Source: Croceicoccus sp. Ery15 | GTDB taxonomy: Bacteria; Pseudomonadota; Alphaproteobacteria; Sphingomonadales; Sphingomonadaceae | Direction of reading: 5' to 3' | Length of the DNA: 64,000 nt | NCBI RefSeq assembly: GCF_020985305.1 | Contig: NZ_CP087588.1 | Location: 62,001-126,000, forward strand | Shown: positions 41,650-50,906 of the stretch, piece by piece | Numbering within the stretch: position 1 is the first letter of the stretch | Layout: every line of letters begins with the position of its first letter | Program-made: the position numbers and the translations under genes | Notes under the pieces: generated by a model | Databases searched by the model: none | Seen by the model: the letters and a program-made list of their open reading frames with translations, nothing else | Told to the model about the DNA's origin: nothing

Positions 41650-44313
41650 ATGGAATTCTTCCTTCTCGTCGGTGCGGCGGTCGCGCTGGTCCTGTTGTGG
41701 AAGCGGGTCGACCGGCTGGAAGAAGACTTGCGCGAATTGCGCGGCTCTGTCGCGACAGGGCAGTACGAGAAGGTCGGGGCGCAACCGCCGTCACCTGCTC
41801 CCGAACCGGCACCGCAACCCGCTCGCGAACCGCGCAAGGCCGCGACGATCGTTCCCAAGGTGGCCCGCATCGCGCCCGCGCTGGCGGCAAAGCCTGCCGG
41901 ACCGGACGCCGCACCCGCGCCGCAAGCGGCACCCCGGCCTGAACGCAAGGGTTTCTCTTTCGATTTCGAGGAATTGTTCGGCCGCCAGCTGCCCATCTGG
42001 GCTGGCGGCATCACGCTGGCGGTCGCGGGGTTCTTCCTTGTCCGCTATGCCATCGATGTCGGCCTGCTCAGCCCCGCGGTGCGCGTTGCGATGGGGCTGG
42101 TCTTCGGCTTTGCGCTGATCGCGGGGGCAGAGGCAGCGCATCGTTTCAGGGACCGCGTTGCCGATGTGCGCGTGCCGCAGGCCCTGTCGGGCGCGGGGCT
42201 TGCCGTGCTCTATGCCAGCGTGTTCCTTGCGGGCACGTTCTATGGGCTGATCGGCACGGGCACCGCCTTTGTCGGGCTGGCGCTGGTGACGGCGGCGGCC
42301 ATCGGCCTGTCTTTCCGCTTTGGCCTGCCCAGCGCGGTGCTGGGCCTTGTCGGCGGATTCGCAGCGCCAGCGCTGGTGGGGGCAGAGGAATCGAACCTGC
42401 CGCTGCTGGCGTTCTATCTGGCGCTGGTCGCGGGCGGGCTGGGCCATGCGGGCCGTAAACAAGGCGCTCTTGCCGAAGGTGGCGGCTGGGCCGGTGGCGG
42501 CTGGCTGGGGCTGGCCGGTATCGTCGGCGGTCTGGGCTGGGGCCTGATCATGTTGATCGCGCAGCCCAGCGGTCCGGGCGATGTCGTCGCAGTCGGCTTT
42601 TACCTGCTGGTGCTGGGCGCATTGCTGCCCGCGCTGGTCCTGCCCGATCTGCGCGAAAGCCGCTGGCTGCGGCTGGCGGCGGGGGGCTTTGCCTCGCTGC
42701 AAATGGCGGCCTTGCTGGAAAGCAGCGGTTATGAACCTTTGTCATGGGGGCTTTACCTGCTGCTGGGCGCGGCCTTTGCGGGGCTGGGGTGGAAGACCGG
42801 TGCGCTGCGCGACGCGGCGGCGATTGCGGGCGGCGTGGGCGCGTGGATGCTGGGTTTCTGGTATCAACCCGACCCCGCCATGTTCGCACTGGTCGGCGCG
42901 GCCATGGCGGCGGTGTTCGCGGGCGTTCCGCTGGCGCATCTGTGGCGCGGCGACGCACGCGGAGCGGATGTGGCGGCGCTGGCGGTGATGCCGCTGGCAA
43001 TCGTTCTGGCCGGACAATGGCATTTCGGCGGTTTCGGCGCATCGCGCGAAATGCTGCTGGGCCTTGCCGCGCTGGCGCTGGCCGTGGTCCCTGCGGTGGG
43101 CGCGTGGCGAGCAGGCGCGCAAAACGGGTGGCGCACGGCATTGCTGGAGGCGTCTGCCGTGCTGACTGCCTATGCGGGGCTGACGCAGATCGTGCCAGAG
43201 GATTATCTGCCCTGGATCGCGGCCGTGGCGGCGGCGGCCTTGGCTTTCGGGCTGGCCGGACGGCGCTGGGCCGCGCGCACCGCGCTGGGCGTGGCGCTGG
43301 TCTGGGCGCTGTGGCCGCTGGGCTGGTGGGCGGGCGCGTCGGTTGACTCGCTTGCCGGATCGCCCCTGCTGGTCAGCGATCTGCCCGCGCCGCGCGATGT
43401 GCTTCTCTACCTCGTGCCGGCAGCGCTTGCGGCACTGGCGGTCGCCGCGAGCGAATCCGGCCGGCTGTCTTCCGCGGCGGCGGCACTTGCGGCGCTGCCC
43501 GCAATGGCGGCGGCGCATATCGGGTTCAAGCAGCTCTTCGCGATCCGCGAATGGCACGACCGGTTCCCTGAATGGCGCGAATTTGTCACCTATGGGCTGG
43601 CAGAGCGAACCGCGTGGGAAGCGGCATTGCTGCTGGCCGCGCTGGGTGCGTGGCGGATGCGCCATCGCTGGGCACAGGCAAGATTTACGGCAGCGGGTCT
43701 GGCTGCGGCGGCTCTGGCGCATTTCGCTTATTTCACCGGACTTGCGCACAACCCGCTGTGGAGCGAGCAGGCCGTCGGGCCGACGCCGGTCGCGAACCTG
43801 CTGATCCCCGCCTATGCCATCGGCGCGGCGGCGCTGGTTTTGCTGGGCCGCAGCCTGACCGTGCCCGAAGCGCTACAGCGCCCGCTGCGCGTGGGTGTGG
43901 ATGCGGCGCTGATGCTGTTGATCGGCATGTTCGCCCTGTCCGAATTGCGACAGGGCTTTGCGGGCACGATCCTGACCGATCCGCCGGTGGGTCAGGCCGA
44001 GGATCTGCTGCGCTCTCTGCTGGGGATCGTGCTGGCGGGCGGCTTCCTGTTGTGGGGCGCGCGCAGCGGCACACGCAGCTGGCGCATCGGTTCGCTGGTG
44101 CTGATGCTGGTCGCCGTGTGCAAGGTGTTCATCTATGACACGGCGGGGCTGGAAGGGCTGGTCCGTATCGCCAGCTTCCTTGCGCTGGGCTTCAGCCTGA
44201 TCGCGATCGGCTGGTTCTATTCGCGGATCCTGCGGGTTCCGGCAGGGGATGCTATGCCTGCGTCCCCGCCCGATCCCGCCGCAGCCGCGCCCGGTTCCAG
44301 CGAAGCGAGCTGA
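41650..44313 (+). CDS. DUF2339 giant polytopic membrane protein
   Basis: This is an 887-residue protein. A short N-terminal membrane segment with a charged coiled-coil-like stretch (RVDRLEEDLRELRG) is followed by an Ala/Pro/Lys linker (residues 40-100). RKGFSFDFEELFGRQLPIWAGGITLAVAGFFLVRYAI opens the DUF2339 domain. More than 20 hydrophobic helices follow to the C-terminus. DUF2339 proteins are widespread and uncharacterised, sometimes proposed to act in envelope biogenesis. No catalytic motif is apparent. It is controlled by a promoter holding TetR-like operators. Its last 62 bp overlap the opposite-strand DUF475 gene. Confidence 0.88.
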   Translation: MEFFLLVGAAVALVLLWKRVDRLEEDLRELRGSVATGQYEKVGAQPPSPAPEPAPQPAREPRKAATIVPKVARIAPALAAKPAGPDAAPAPQAAPRPERKGFSFDFEELFGRQLPIWAGGITLAVAGFFLVRYAIDVGLLSPAVRVAMGLVFGFALIAGAEAAHRFRDRVADVRVPQALSGAGLAVLYASVFLAGTFYGLIGTGTAFVGLALVTAAAIGLSFRFGLPSAVLGLVGGFAAPALVGAEESNLPLLAFYLALVAGGLGHAGRKQGALAEGGGWAGGGWLGLAGIVGGLGWGLIMLIAQPSGPGDVVAVGFYLLVLGALLPALVLPDLRESRWLRLAAGGFASLQMAALLESSGYEPLSWGLYLLLGAAFAGLGWKTGALRDAAAIAGGVGAWMLGFWYQPDPAMFALVGAAMAAVFAGVPLAHLWRGDARGADVAALAVMPLAIVLAGQWHFGGFGASREMLLGLAALALAVVPAVGAWRAGAQNGWRTALLEASAVLTAYAGLTQIVPEDYLPWIAAVAAAALAFGLAGRRWAARTALGVALVWALWPLGWWAGASVDSLAGSPLLVSDLPAPRDVLLYLVPAALAALAVAASESGRLSSAAAALAALPAMAAAHIGFKQLFAIREWHDRFPEWREFVTYGLAERTAWEAALLLAALGAWRMRHRWAQARFTAAGLAAAALAHFAYFTGLAHNPLWSEQAVGPTPVANLLIPAYAIGAAALVLLGRSLTVPEALQRPLRVGVDAALMLLIGMFALSELRQGFAGTILTDPPVGQAEDLLRSLLGIVLAGGFLLWGARSGTRSWRIGSLVLMLVAVCKVFIYDTAGLEGLVRIASFLALGFSLIAIGWFYSRILRVPAGDAMPASPPDPAAAAPGSSEAS

Positions 44314-45304
44314 TAAAGGCCAGACCGATCAGCACCGCGCCGATCAGGCCGGTCACCACCTCGGGAATGTGATATTCGACGTTCAGGAACATGATCGTGG
44401 CCAGCGCAAGGATCGCGTAGAACGCGCCATGTTCCAGAAAGCGATATTCGCTCATCGTGCCCTGATGGACGAGGTAGATCGTCATCGACCGCACGAACAT
44501 CGCACCAATGCCAAGGCCGATGGCGATGACGAACAGGTTGGTCGACAGCGCAAAGGCCCCGATCACCCCGTCGAACGAGAAGCTGGCGTCGAGCACTTCG
44601 AGATAAAGGAACGATGCCAGCCCCGACCGCGCCGCCGCCTCGGTCGTGCCTTCGGGCGCGCCAAGGATGTCGCCGATCATTTCCACCCCGATAAAGGTGA
44701 CCAGCCCGAACAGGCCCGCGGTGATGAAGGTCAACCGCTCGTCCCCCTCCAGCATGGTGGAGGTGCCCCATATGGCGAGGATCATCACCCCGATCTCGAA
44801 CGCCTGAAGCCGCCCGAATTTCGCCAGCGGTTCCTCTATCATGCGGATCCAGTGGATTTCCTTGTCCGCGTCGAAGAAATATTTGAGGCCGACCATGCCC
44901 AGAAACGCGCCGCCGAAACCCATCAGTCCGGTATGCGCATCGCCCATGATCGCGGCGTATCGCGCCGGTTCGTTGATCGCCAGCATCAGCGCGCCCCACG
45001 GGCCGAGCGAGGCGGCAATGGCGACGATCACGATGGGGAACACGATACGCATGCCGAACACGGCGATGGCGATGCCCCATGTCAGGAAGCGGTGCTGCCA
45101 TTTCGGGTCCATGTCCTTCAGCACGGTGGCGTTAACCGCCGCATTGTCGAATGAGAGCGAGGTTTCCAGTACCGCCAGCACGCAGCAGATCCACAGGATC
45201 GACAGCATCCCTTCGACCGTGCCGGTATATTCCCAGCCGACAAAGGCGCCCAGCGCCAGCGCCACGACGGTAAAGATGATCGATCCGGTGAAATGCTTGA
45301 GCAA
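44252..45304 (-). CDS. DUF475/TerC-like integral membrane protein
   Basis: This 350-residue protein has about nine membrane helices. Two related acidic membrane motifs, ETSLSFDNAAVNATVL (about residue 47) and EVLDASFSFDGVIGAFAL (about residue 240), mark the LysE/TerC superfamily, in which such aspartates bind Mn(II) or other cations. DUF475 members often associate with tellurite-resistance type genes, but none are here. Manganese export is a reasonable inference. The gene is convergent with and overlaps the DUF2339 end. Its upstream region contains a 20-bp perfect inverted repeat. Confidence 0.85.
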   Translation of the reverse strand: MLKHFTGSIIFTVVALALGAFVGWEYTGTVEGMLSILWICCVLAVLETSLSFDNAAVNATVLKDMDPKWQHRFLTWGIAIAVFGMRIVFPIVIVAIAASLGPWGALMLAINEPARYAAIMGDAHTGLMGFGGAFLGMVGLKYFFDADKEIHWIRMIEEPLAKFGRLQAFEIGVMILAIWGTSTMLEGDERLTFITAGLFGLVTFIGVEMIGDILGAPEGTTEAAARSGLASFLYLEVLDASFSFDGVIGAFALSTNLFVIAIGLGIGAMFVRSMTIYLVHQGTMSEYRFLEHGAFYAILALATIMFLNVEYHIPEVVTGLIGAVLIGLAFISSLRWNRARLRRDRAGTQA

Positions 45305-45334
45305 GGGGAAGCGGCCTTATGGGGGAAAGAATCA

Positions 45335-45356
45335 GCGCGGGCCATGACGCCCGCGC
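45335..45356 (-). terminator. Candidate terminator hairpin after the efflux operon
   Basis: GCGCGGGC (45335-45342) pairs perfectly with GCCCGCGC (45349-45356) over a 6-nt loop. Read on the minus strand the stem is followed by TGATTCTTTCCCCC, moderately T-rich. It could stop transcripts from the NodT/ABC operon before they reach the DUF475 gene 31 bp further on. Confidence 0.45.
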
Positions 45357-45378
45357 GCGGAACCGTCATTGGATAACG

Positions 45379-45398
45379 GCCGTCTAGATATAGACGGC
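45379..45398. promoter_or_regulatory. 20-bp perfect inverted repeat upstream of DUF475
   Basis: GCCGTCTA and TAGACGGC flank GATA, centred about 84 bp upstream of the DUF475 start. No T-run follows on either strand, so an operator is more likely than a terminator. It stands between the end of the efflux operon and the DUF475 gene. Confidence 0.5.
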
Positions 45399-45458
45399 AC
45401 GCGACAGATCAAGCGCGCCGGGGGCTGCACGGTTCCCCATTCGCCGACAAGCGGGCAA

Positions 45459-46901
45459 TCAGGGGGCGGGATCGGCGCCTTCGGCCATCCATGCGCCGCC
45501 CAATGCCTTATACACCGCGACGGCGGCATTGGCGGCCTCCAGCCGGGCGGTGGCATGGGCCTGTTGCCGCGCCAGATGGTCCAGCCGCGCCGCTTCCAGT
45601 GTCAGCCGGTCATCCTCTCCGCCCGCGAAGCGCTGTGCGGCGAGGTCGAACGCCTGTTGCTGCGCGGCGGCGGCACGGGCGGCGGCATCCTCGCGCTTGC
45701 GTGCTTCCAGAAAGCGGTTGATCGCGCCCTCGCTGTCCGACAGCGCATTGGCGACGGACTGGCTATAGGCCGCGGCGGCGGCATCGGCCCCCGCGTCGGC
45801 AGCGCGGATGCGGGCGCGGATCTGGCCGCCGGCAAAGACCGGCCAGCTGAAACTGGGCCCGATGGCAAAGCGGGTGGAGGCCGGATCGAACAGATCGCCT
45901 GCGTTCTGCGCCTGCGTTCCCAATCCGCCCGTCAGCGAGAAGCGCGGGAACAGATCGGCGGTCGCCACGCCGATTTGCGCGGTGGCGGCGGCCAGTTCGC
46001 GTTCGGCCTGCCGCACATCGGGGCGGCGGCGCAGCAGGTCGGATCGCAGCCCGACCAGAATGTCCTGCGGCGCGTCGGGAATGGGGGCAGGCGCGCGCAA
46101 TTCGGGCACGATGTTTTCGGGCGGCAGGCCCATCAGCGCCGCAAGGCGATAGGCCGCGCCAGCCTCTGCCGTGCGGGCCTGCGCGGCAGCGTCAGCGGCG
46201 CTGGCTGCTTCGGCGCTGGCGGCTTCGGCGTCGATCCGGCTTGCCTCGCCCGCGAGGTAAAGCTGGCCGGTCAGCGCGGCAAGCCCGGCGCTCGCTTCCT
46301 CGCGCTGTGCGGCCAGCGCCGATGCGCGCTGGGCGGCGCGCAAATCCATATAGCTGCGCGCGATTTCTCCCGTCAGCTGGACCAGCGCGTCCTGATAGGC
46401 GGCCTCGGCGGCACCGGCGCGGGCGTTGGCGGCCTCGCCCTCCCGCGTGCGCCGGCCCCACAGGTCGATTTCCCAGCTGGCATCGAAACCAAGGTCGAAC
46501 AGCCCGTATTCGGGGTCGAAGCCGGGGAACTGGCCGATGGGCAGAAACCCGTTTTCGCTGATGCGGTTTTCGGTGGCCGACCCGCTGGCTGACACTTGCG
46601 GCAGGCGCTGGCCCAGCACGGCATCGCGATTGGCCCGCGCCTCGGCCAGCCGCGCGCGTGCCTCTGCCAGTGTGGGGGCATCGGCCATGGCGCGGGTGAT
46701 CAGCGCGCTGAGTTGCGGATCGCCGAACCGGTCCCACCACGCAGGCTGAACCGCGGCGTCGTTCGCCCGTTCGCTATCGGCCTGTTCGATCCACGCGTCC
46801 GACACGCGCATTTCGGGCGCTTCGTAATCGGGTCCGACGGTGCATCCGGACAGCAGCGTGGCACCGGCCAGAAACGGGAAAAGGGGGCGGAACATTCGCA
46901 T
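45459..46901 (-). CDS. NodT/OprM-family outer-membrane efflux lipoprotein
   Basis: This is a 480-residue TolC-like channel. The signal peptide ends in lipobox LSGC (cysteine at about residue 20), followed by TVGPDYEAPEM, the classic NodT start. Two repeated helical-hairpin halves are rich in Ala/Arg/Glu coiled-coil sequence, and the second contains RRPDVRQAERELAAATAQIGVA. It is the last gene of the operon, after the two permeases, and should form the exit duct for the HlyD/ABC pump. This gene is not part of the homologous E. coli ybh cluster. Confidence 0.93.
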   Translation of the reverse strand: MRMFRPLFPFLAGATLLSGCTVGPDYEAPEMRVSDAWIEQADSERANDAAVQPAWWDRFGDPQLSALITRAMADAPTLAEARARLAEARANRDAVLGQRLPQVSASGSATENRISENGFLPIGQFPGFDPEYGLFDLGFDASWEIDLWGRRTREGEAANARAGAAEAAYQDALVQLTGEIARSYMDLRAAQRASALAAQREEASAGLAALTGQLYLAGEASRIDAEAASAEAASAADAAAQARTAEAGAAYRLAALMGLPPENIVPELRAPAPIPDAPQDILVGLRSDLLRRRPDVRQAERELAAATAQIGVATADLFPRFSLTGGLGTQAQNAGDLFDPASTRFAIGPSFSWPVFAGGQIRARIRAADAGADAAAAAYSQSVANALSDSEGAINRFLEARKREDAAARAAAAQQQAFDLAAQRFAGGEDDRLTLEAARLDHLARQQAHATARLEAANAAVAVYKALGGAWMAEGADPAP

Positions 46902-48005
46902 TCACTCCATGCGCGCGCGGAACAGCCAGCCCGATACCGATATGGTCACCACGCCGATCAGCACCAGCGGCCACAATAATGGCAGCATGTCGGCGGCGGG
47001 CATGGCTTTCAGGAACTGGCCGATCGAGATTTCGAGGAAATAGCGCGCGGGGTTGATATAGGTGATGGTCTGCAACCAGCCGGGCATGTTCTCCAGCGGG
47101 CTGGCGAAACCGGACAGAAGAATGACCGGAATGGTCGCCACGAACGATCCCAGAAACGCCTGTTGCTGGGTGGTCGACAGTGACGACACGAACATGCCCA
47201 GCCCGACCAGCGAGACGAGATAGACCGACAGGCCGACATAGAACCACGGGATCGATCCGGTGAACGGCACGCCGAATACCAGCGGTGCAACCACCAGATA
47301 GACGGTGCCGTTGAACAGCCCCACGCAGAACGGCGGCACCATCTTGCCGATCAGTATTTGCGGCACCGTCAGCGGGCTGACCATCAGCTGGTCGAACGTC
47401 CCCATCTCCCGCTCGCGCGCGACGGTCTGGGCGGTGACCGACAGGCCCGCGACCGATACGATCACGACCAGCAGGCTGGGCATGTTGAACCAGATATATT
47501 CCAGATTGGGATTGAACCAGTTGATCGCGACCGCCTGCTGCGGCGGAGCGGTAGAGGCGGGGCGCAGTTCCAGACCGGCGTCGGTGGCGATCTGCGTCAG
47601 GTAACCGCCCACGATCTGCGCCGCGTTCGACCGCCTGCCGTCCAGCACGACGCCGACGGTCGCGGGCTCGCCGCTGGCGACGCGGCGGTCGAAATCCTCG
47701 TCGATGACCAGCGCGGCCAGCACTTCCTGCCGGTCGATCGCGCGGCGCAGATCCTCTGCCGAATGCAGGCGCTTGATCTCGTCGAATGTTTCCGCCCCCG
47801 CGATCCGCTGGACCAGTTCGGTGCTGGCGCTGCCGCTCGACCGGTCGAGCACGCCGATATCGACATTCTCGACCTGCAAGGTCACCGCAAAGCTGAAGAT
47901 CAGCAACTGGATCAACGGCGGCAGGACCAGCGTGATGCGCCCTTTGGGATCGCGCAGCAGGGCCCAGAATTCCTTGACGATCATGGCTTTCAAGGCGCCG
48001 CTCAT
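46902..48005 (-). CDS. ABC-2 type transporter permease (YbhR-like)
   Basis: This is a 367-residue permease of the ABC2 membrane family. One N-terminal helix (about residues 25-45) is followed by a large periplasmic domain of about 150 residues and then five helices. AREREMGTFDQLMVSPLT is the coupling-helix region, and SGFASPLENMPGWLQTITYINPARYFLEI is the typical C-terminal block. ATG 48005 gives MSGALKAMIVKEF and overlaps the stop of the first permease by 1 bp. It pairs with that permease as a heterodimer. Confidence 0.92.
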   Translation of the reverse strand: MSGALKAMIVKEFWALLRDPKGRITLVLPPLIQLLIFSFAVTLQVENVDIGVLDRSSGSASTELVQRIAGAETFDEIKRLHSAEDLRRAIDRQEVLAALVIDEDFDRRVASGEPATVGVVLDGRRSNAAQIVGGYLTQIATDAGLELRPASTAPPQQAVAINWFNPNLEYIWFNMPSLLVVIVSVAGLSVTAQTVAREREMGTFDQLMVSPLTVPQILIGKMVPPFCVGLFNGTVYLVVAPLVFGVPFTGSIPWFYVGLSVYLVSLVGLGMFVSSLSTTQQQAFLGSFVATIPVILLSGFASPLENMPGWLQTITYINPARYFLEISIGQFLKAMPAADMLPLLWPLVLIGVVTISVSGWLFRARME

Positions 48006-49132
48006 CAATCGAGGCTCCGTTTCGTGACCATGATGCACAGCGCGAAGAAGCCTGCCCCGAACAGCAGCATGATGCCGACATTGGGCCAGATCATCGGCCA
48101 GATATCGCCCGCCAGAAACACGCTTTGCAGCAGCGGCACGAAATAGCGTGCGGGCACGATATAGGTGATCGCCTGAATGATCGTGGGCATCGACGAAATC
48201 TCGAACATAAAGCCCGAGAGGAGGAAAGTCGGCAGGAATCCGGTCAACAATGCGACCTGGCTGGCAACGAACTGGTTCTTGGTCGCTGCCGAAATGAACA
48301 GCCCCTGTCCCAGCGCGGGCATCAGATAGGCCATGGCGATCACCATCAGCGCAAGGATGGACCCGCGCAGCGGCACGCCGAATACGGTGACGGCCAGCAA
48401 TGTGCATAGCACCATCGATGCCATGGCCAGCACGAAATAGGGCACGATCTTGCTGATCAGGAATTCGGCCATATGCATGGGGGTGGCCATCATCGCCTCC
48501 ATCGTGCCGCGTTCCCATTCGCGCGCGATGACAAGGCTGGTCAGCAGCGTGCCGATCATGGTCATCACGATGGCAATCGCGCCCGGCACCAGAAAATTGC
48601 GGCTGGTGAGCGAGGGATTGTACCAATAGCGCAGCGACAGCTGGACCGGCGGGCTGGCATCGACGCCTTTCGCCGGGGCCTCGTTCGCCATCCATGTCGA
48701 CAGCAGCCCTTCGGCATAGGCGCGGGTGAAATTGGCGGTATTGGGCATCGACCCGTCGGCGATGATCTGCACCGGCGGCGGATGGCCCCGTGCATAGCCG
48801 CGCCCGAAATCCTGCGGGATGACGACGATGCCGCGAATCTCGCCGCTGACCATCCTGTCCTTCAACGGCTGGACGCTGCGCGCGGTGATCACTTCGAAAT
48901 TCGGATTGTTCTGATAGGCGCCCGCCAGCGACAGGGCAGGGGCGCTCGAATCCTCTATCGCAATGCCGATGCGGGTGTGGGTGGAATCGAGGTTGAGTGC
49001 ATAGCCGAACAGGAACAGCAGCAGCAGCGGCAGGATAAAGGCGATCAGGAAGGTCGAGGGATCGCGCATGATCTGCGCGATTTCCTTGGCGATCATCGCG
49101 GCCAGCCTGCGCTTTTCGACGGGCATGCTCAT
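48005..49132 (-). CDS. ABC-2 type transporter permease (YbhS-like)
   Basis: This 375-residue partner permease has the same layout: one helix, a large extracytoplasmic domain, then five helices. REWERGTMEAMMATPMHMAEFLISKI is the coupling segment, and SGFMFEISSMPTIIQAITYIVPARYFVPLLQS the end block. Paired with the next gene it forms an exporter resembling E. coli YbhSR, which exports drugs and has Na+(Li+)/H+ exchange activity. Its ATG overlaps the ATPase stop by 4 bp. Confidence 0.92.
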   Translation of the reverse strand: MSMPVEKRRLAAMIAKEIAQIMRDPSTFLIAFILPLLLLFLFGYALNLDSTHTRIGIAIEDSSAPALSLAGAYQNNPNFEVITARSVQPLKDRMVSGEIRGIVVIPQDFGRGYARGHPPPVQIIADGSMPNTANFTRAYAEGLLSTWMANEAPAKGVDASPPVQLSLRYWYNPSLTSRNFLVPGAIAIVMTMIGTLLTSLVIAREWERGTMEAMMATPMHMAEFLISKIVPYFVLAMASMVLCTLLAVTVFGVPLRGSILALMVIAMAYLMPALGQGLFISAATKNQFVASQVALLTGFLPTFLLSGFMFEISSMPTIIQAITYIVPARYFVPLLQSVFLAGDIWPMIWPNVGIMLLFGAGFFALCIMVTKRSLD

Positions 49133-50904
49133 ACGGATTCGCTTTCGGCGCGTTCGCGGCGCGCGTCGCTGGCCTCGATCATGGCGATAAACGTGTCTTC
49201 CATCGTCGGATCGTCGAGCGTTGCCATATCGGCGGCCTGCGCCTTCAATTCGTCAGGCGTGCCGCTGGCGATCTGTTCAGAACGATAGATCAGCGTGATC
49301 GCGTCGCAATATTCGGCCTCTTCCATGAAATGGGTGGTGACCAGCACCGCCACGCCCTTTTCGACCAGACCGTTGATATGCATCCAGAATTCGCGCCGAG
49401 TGACGGGATCGACCCCGCTCGTCGGCTCGTCCAGAAACAGCACGGGCGGTTCGTGCAGCACGGCGGCGGCCAGCGCCAGACGCTGCTTGAACCCCAAGGG
49501 CAGCGTACCCGCGGTCGCTTTCATCCGGTCGCCCAGTTCGAAAATATCGGTCACCCGTTCGACCGCACGCCGCGCCTCGCGCCCTTCAAGCCCATAGGCA
49601 CCGGCAAAAAAGTTCAGGTTCTGCGCCACCGACAATTCGCCGTAGAGCGAGAATTTTTGCGCCATATAGCCCAGCGCCGACCGCGCCTTGCCGCCCGATG
49701 TGCGCAGATCGTGCCCCGCCACCGCGCCCGAACCTTCGCTGGGGGTTAGCAGGCCGCACAGCATCTTGAAGGTGGTAGATTTGCCCGCGCCATTCGGTCC
49801 CAGCAGGCCGAAGATCGAGCCATAGGGCACGGTAAAGCTGACATCGCTGGCGGCGGTGAAATCGCCGAATCTCCGGGTCAGCCCCTTGGCCTCGATCGCG
49901 GGCGCTTCGTCGCCCTCGATCATGCGATAGGCCTCGGCCAGCGCGCTGGTGCCCTTTGGTCCGCCGCCCAGTCGTTCGATAAATCCGTCCTCGAACCGTG
50001 GCTGCGCGGGGACAAGGTCAAAGCCGGTTTCGCGCGCCAGCTCGTCCGGCGTTTTCAGCAGCAGGCGGACCGAGCGGCCCTGTATCGTGCCATCCAGCAC
50101 GCCGTCGCGGTCCAGCATCTGGGTCAGCACATGGCGGCGGCGCCCTTGAAATCCCGTCAGCCGCACGACGCGCCGGTCGACCGATCGAGTCAGCCCGGCC
50201 GGCTCGCCGCTGAACAGCAATTCGCCCTCGCTCAGCAGATAGACGTGATCGCATTTCTCCGCCTCGTCCAGATAGGCGGTGGACCACAGCACGCCCAGAC
50301 TCTGTTCATCGGGCCCATCCGAAATCAGTTCCTGCACCATGGCCCAAAGCTCGCGGCGCGAGATCGGGTCGACGCCTACGCCCGGTTCGTCCAGCAGCAA
50401 CAGGCGCGGCGTTTTGACGAGCGCGCAGGCAAGGCCCAGCTTTTGCTTCATCCCGCCCGACAGCGCCCCTGCCAGCCGGTCGCGGAACCGCGCCAGATCG
50501 GTAAAGGCGAGCAGCCGGTCGAACGTCTCGGCGCGCTGTTCATCGGGCAGGGCGCGCATTTCGGCATAGAGGTCGAGGTTCTGCTGGACGGTCAGGTCTT
50601 CATACAGGCCGAAGCGCTGCGGCATGTAACCGATCTGCTCCATATCCTTGCCCGGCGCATCGCCCAGCACGCTGACCGAACCCGCGTCGGCGGCCATCAG
50701 CCCTGCCAGAATGCGGATCAGCGTCGTCTTGCCCGCGCCGTCGGGACCGACAAGGCCGGTGACCCGTCCCGTCAATATGTCCAGCGACACGCCGTTCAGC
50801 GCCGGTTTCTCCGCGCCTTTGAAATTCTTCACCAGCCCGTCGGCGCGCGCCACCGTGTTGGGCGCGACGGTATCGGGGGAAGCTGGGGGCTTCGCGCCCG
50901 ACAT
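49129..50904 (-). CDS. Dual ABC transporter ATPase (YbhF-like)
   Basis: This 591-residue protein carries two full nucleotide-binding domains. Walker A motifs are GPDGAGKT at 53-60 (Asp in place of the usual Asn) and GPNGAGKST in the second half. Signature motifs are ALSGGMKQKLGLA in the first domain and a diverged GTLPLGFKQRLALA in the second. Walker B segments are LLLLDEPGVGVDP and VLFLDEPTSGVDP. The diverged second signature suggests one degenerate ATP site. It is homologous to YbhF. It lies 2 bp after the HlyD gene. Confidence 0.94.
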   Translation of the reverse strand: MSGAKPPASPDTVAPNTVARADGLVKNFKGAEKPALNGVSLDILTGRVTGLVGPDGAGKTTLIRILAGLMAADAGSVSVLGDAPGKDMEQIGYMPQRFGLYEDLTVQQNLDLYAEMRALPDEQRAETFDRLLAFTDLARFRDRLAGALSGGMKQKLGLACALVKTPRLLLLDEPGVGVDPISRRELWAMVQELISDGPDEQSLGVLWSTAYLDEAEKCDHVYLLSEGELLFSGEPAGLTRSVDRRVVRLTGFQGRRRHVLTQMLDRDGVLDGTIQGRSVRLLLKTPDELARETGFDLVPAQPRFEDGFIERLGGGPKGTSALAEAYRMIEGDEAPAIEAKGLTRRFGDFTAASDVSFTVPYGSIFGLLGPNGAGKSTTFKMLCGLLTPSEGSGAVAGHDLRTSGGKARSALGYMAQKFSLYGELSVAQNLNFFAGAYGLEGREARRAVERVTDIFELGDRMKATAGTLPLGFKQRLALAAAVLHEPPVLFLDEPTSGVDPVTRREFWMHINGLVEKGVAVLVTTHFMEEAEYCDAITLIYRSEQIASGTPDELKAQAADMATLDDPTMEDTFIAMIEASDARRERAESESV

Positions 50905-50906
50905 GA

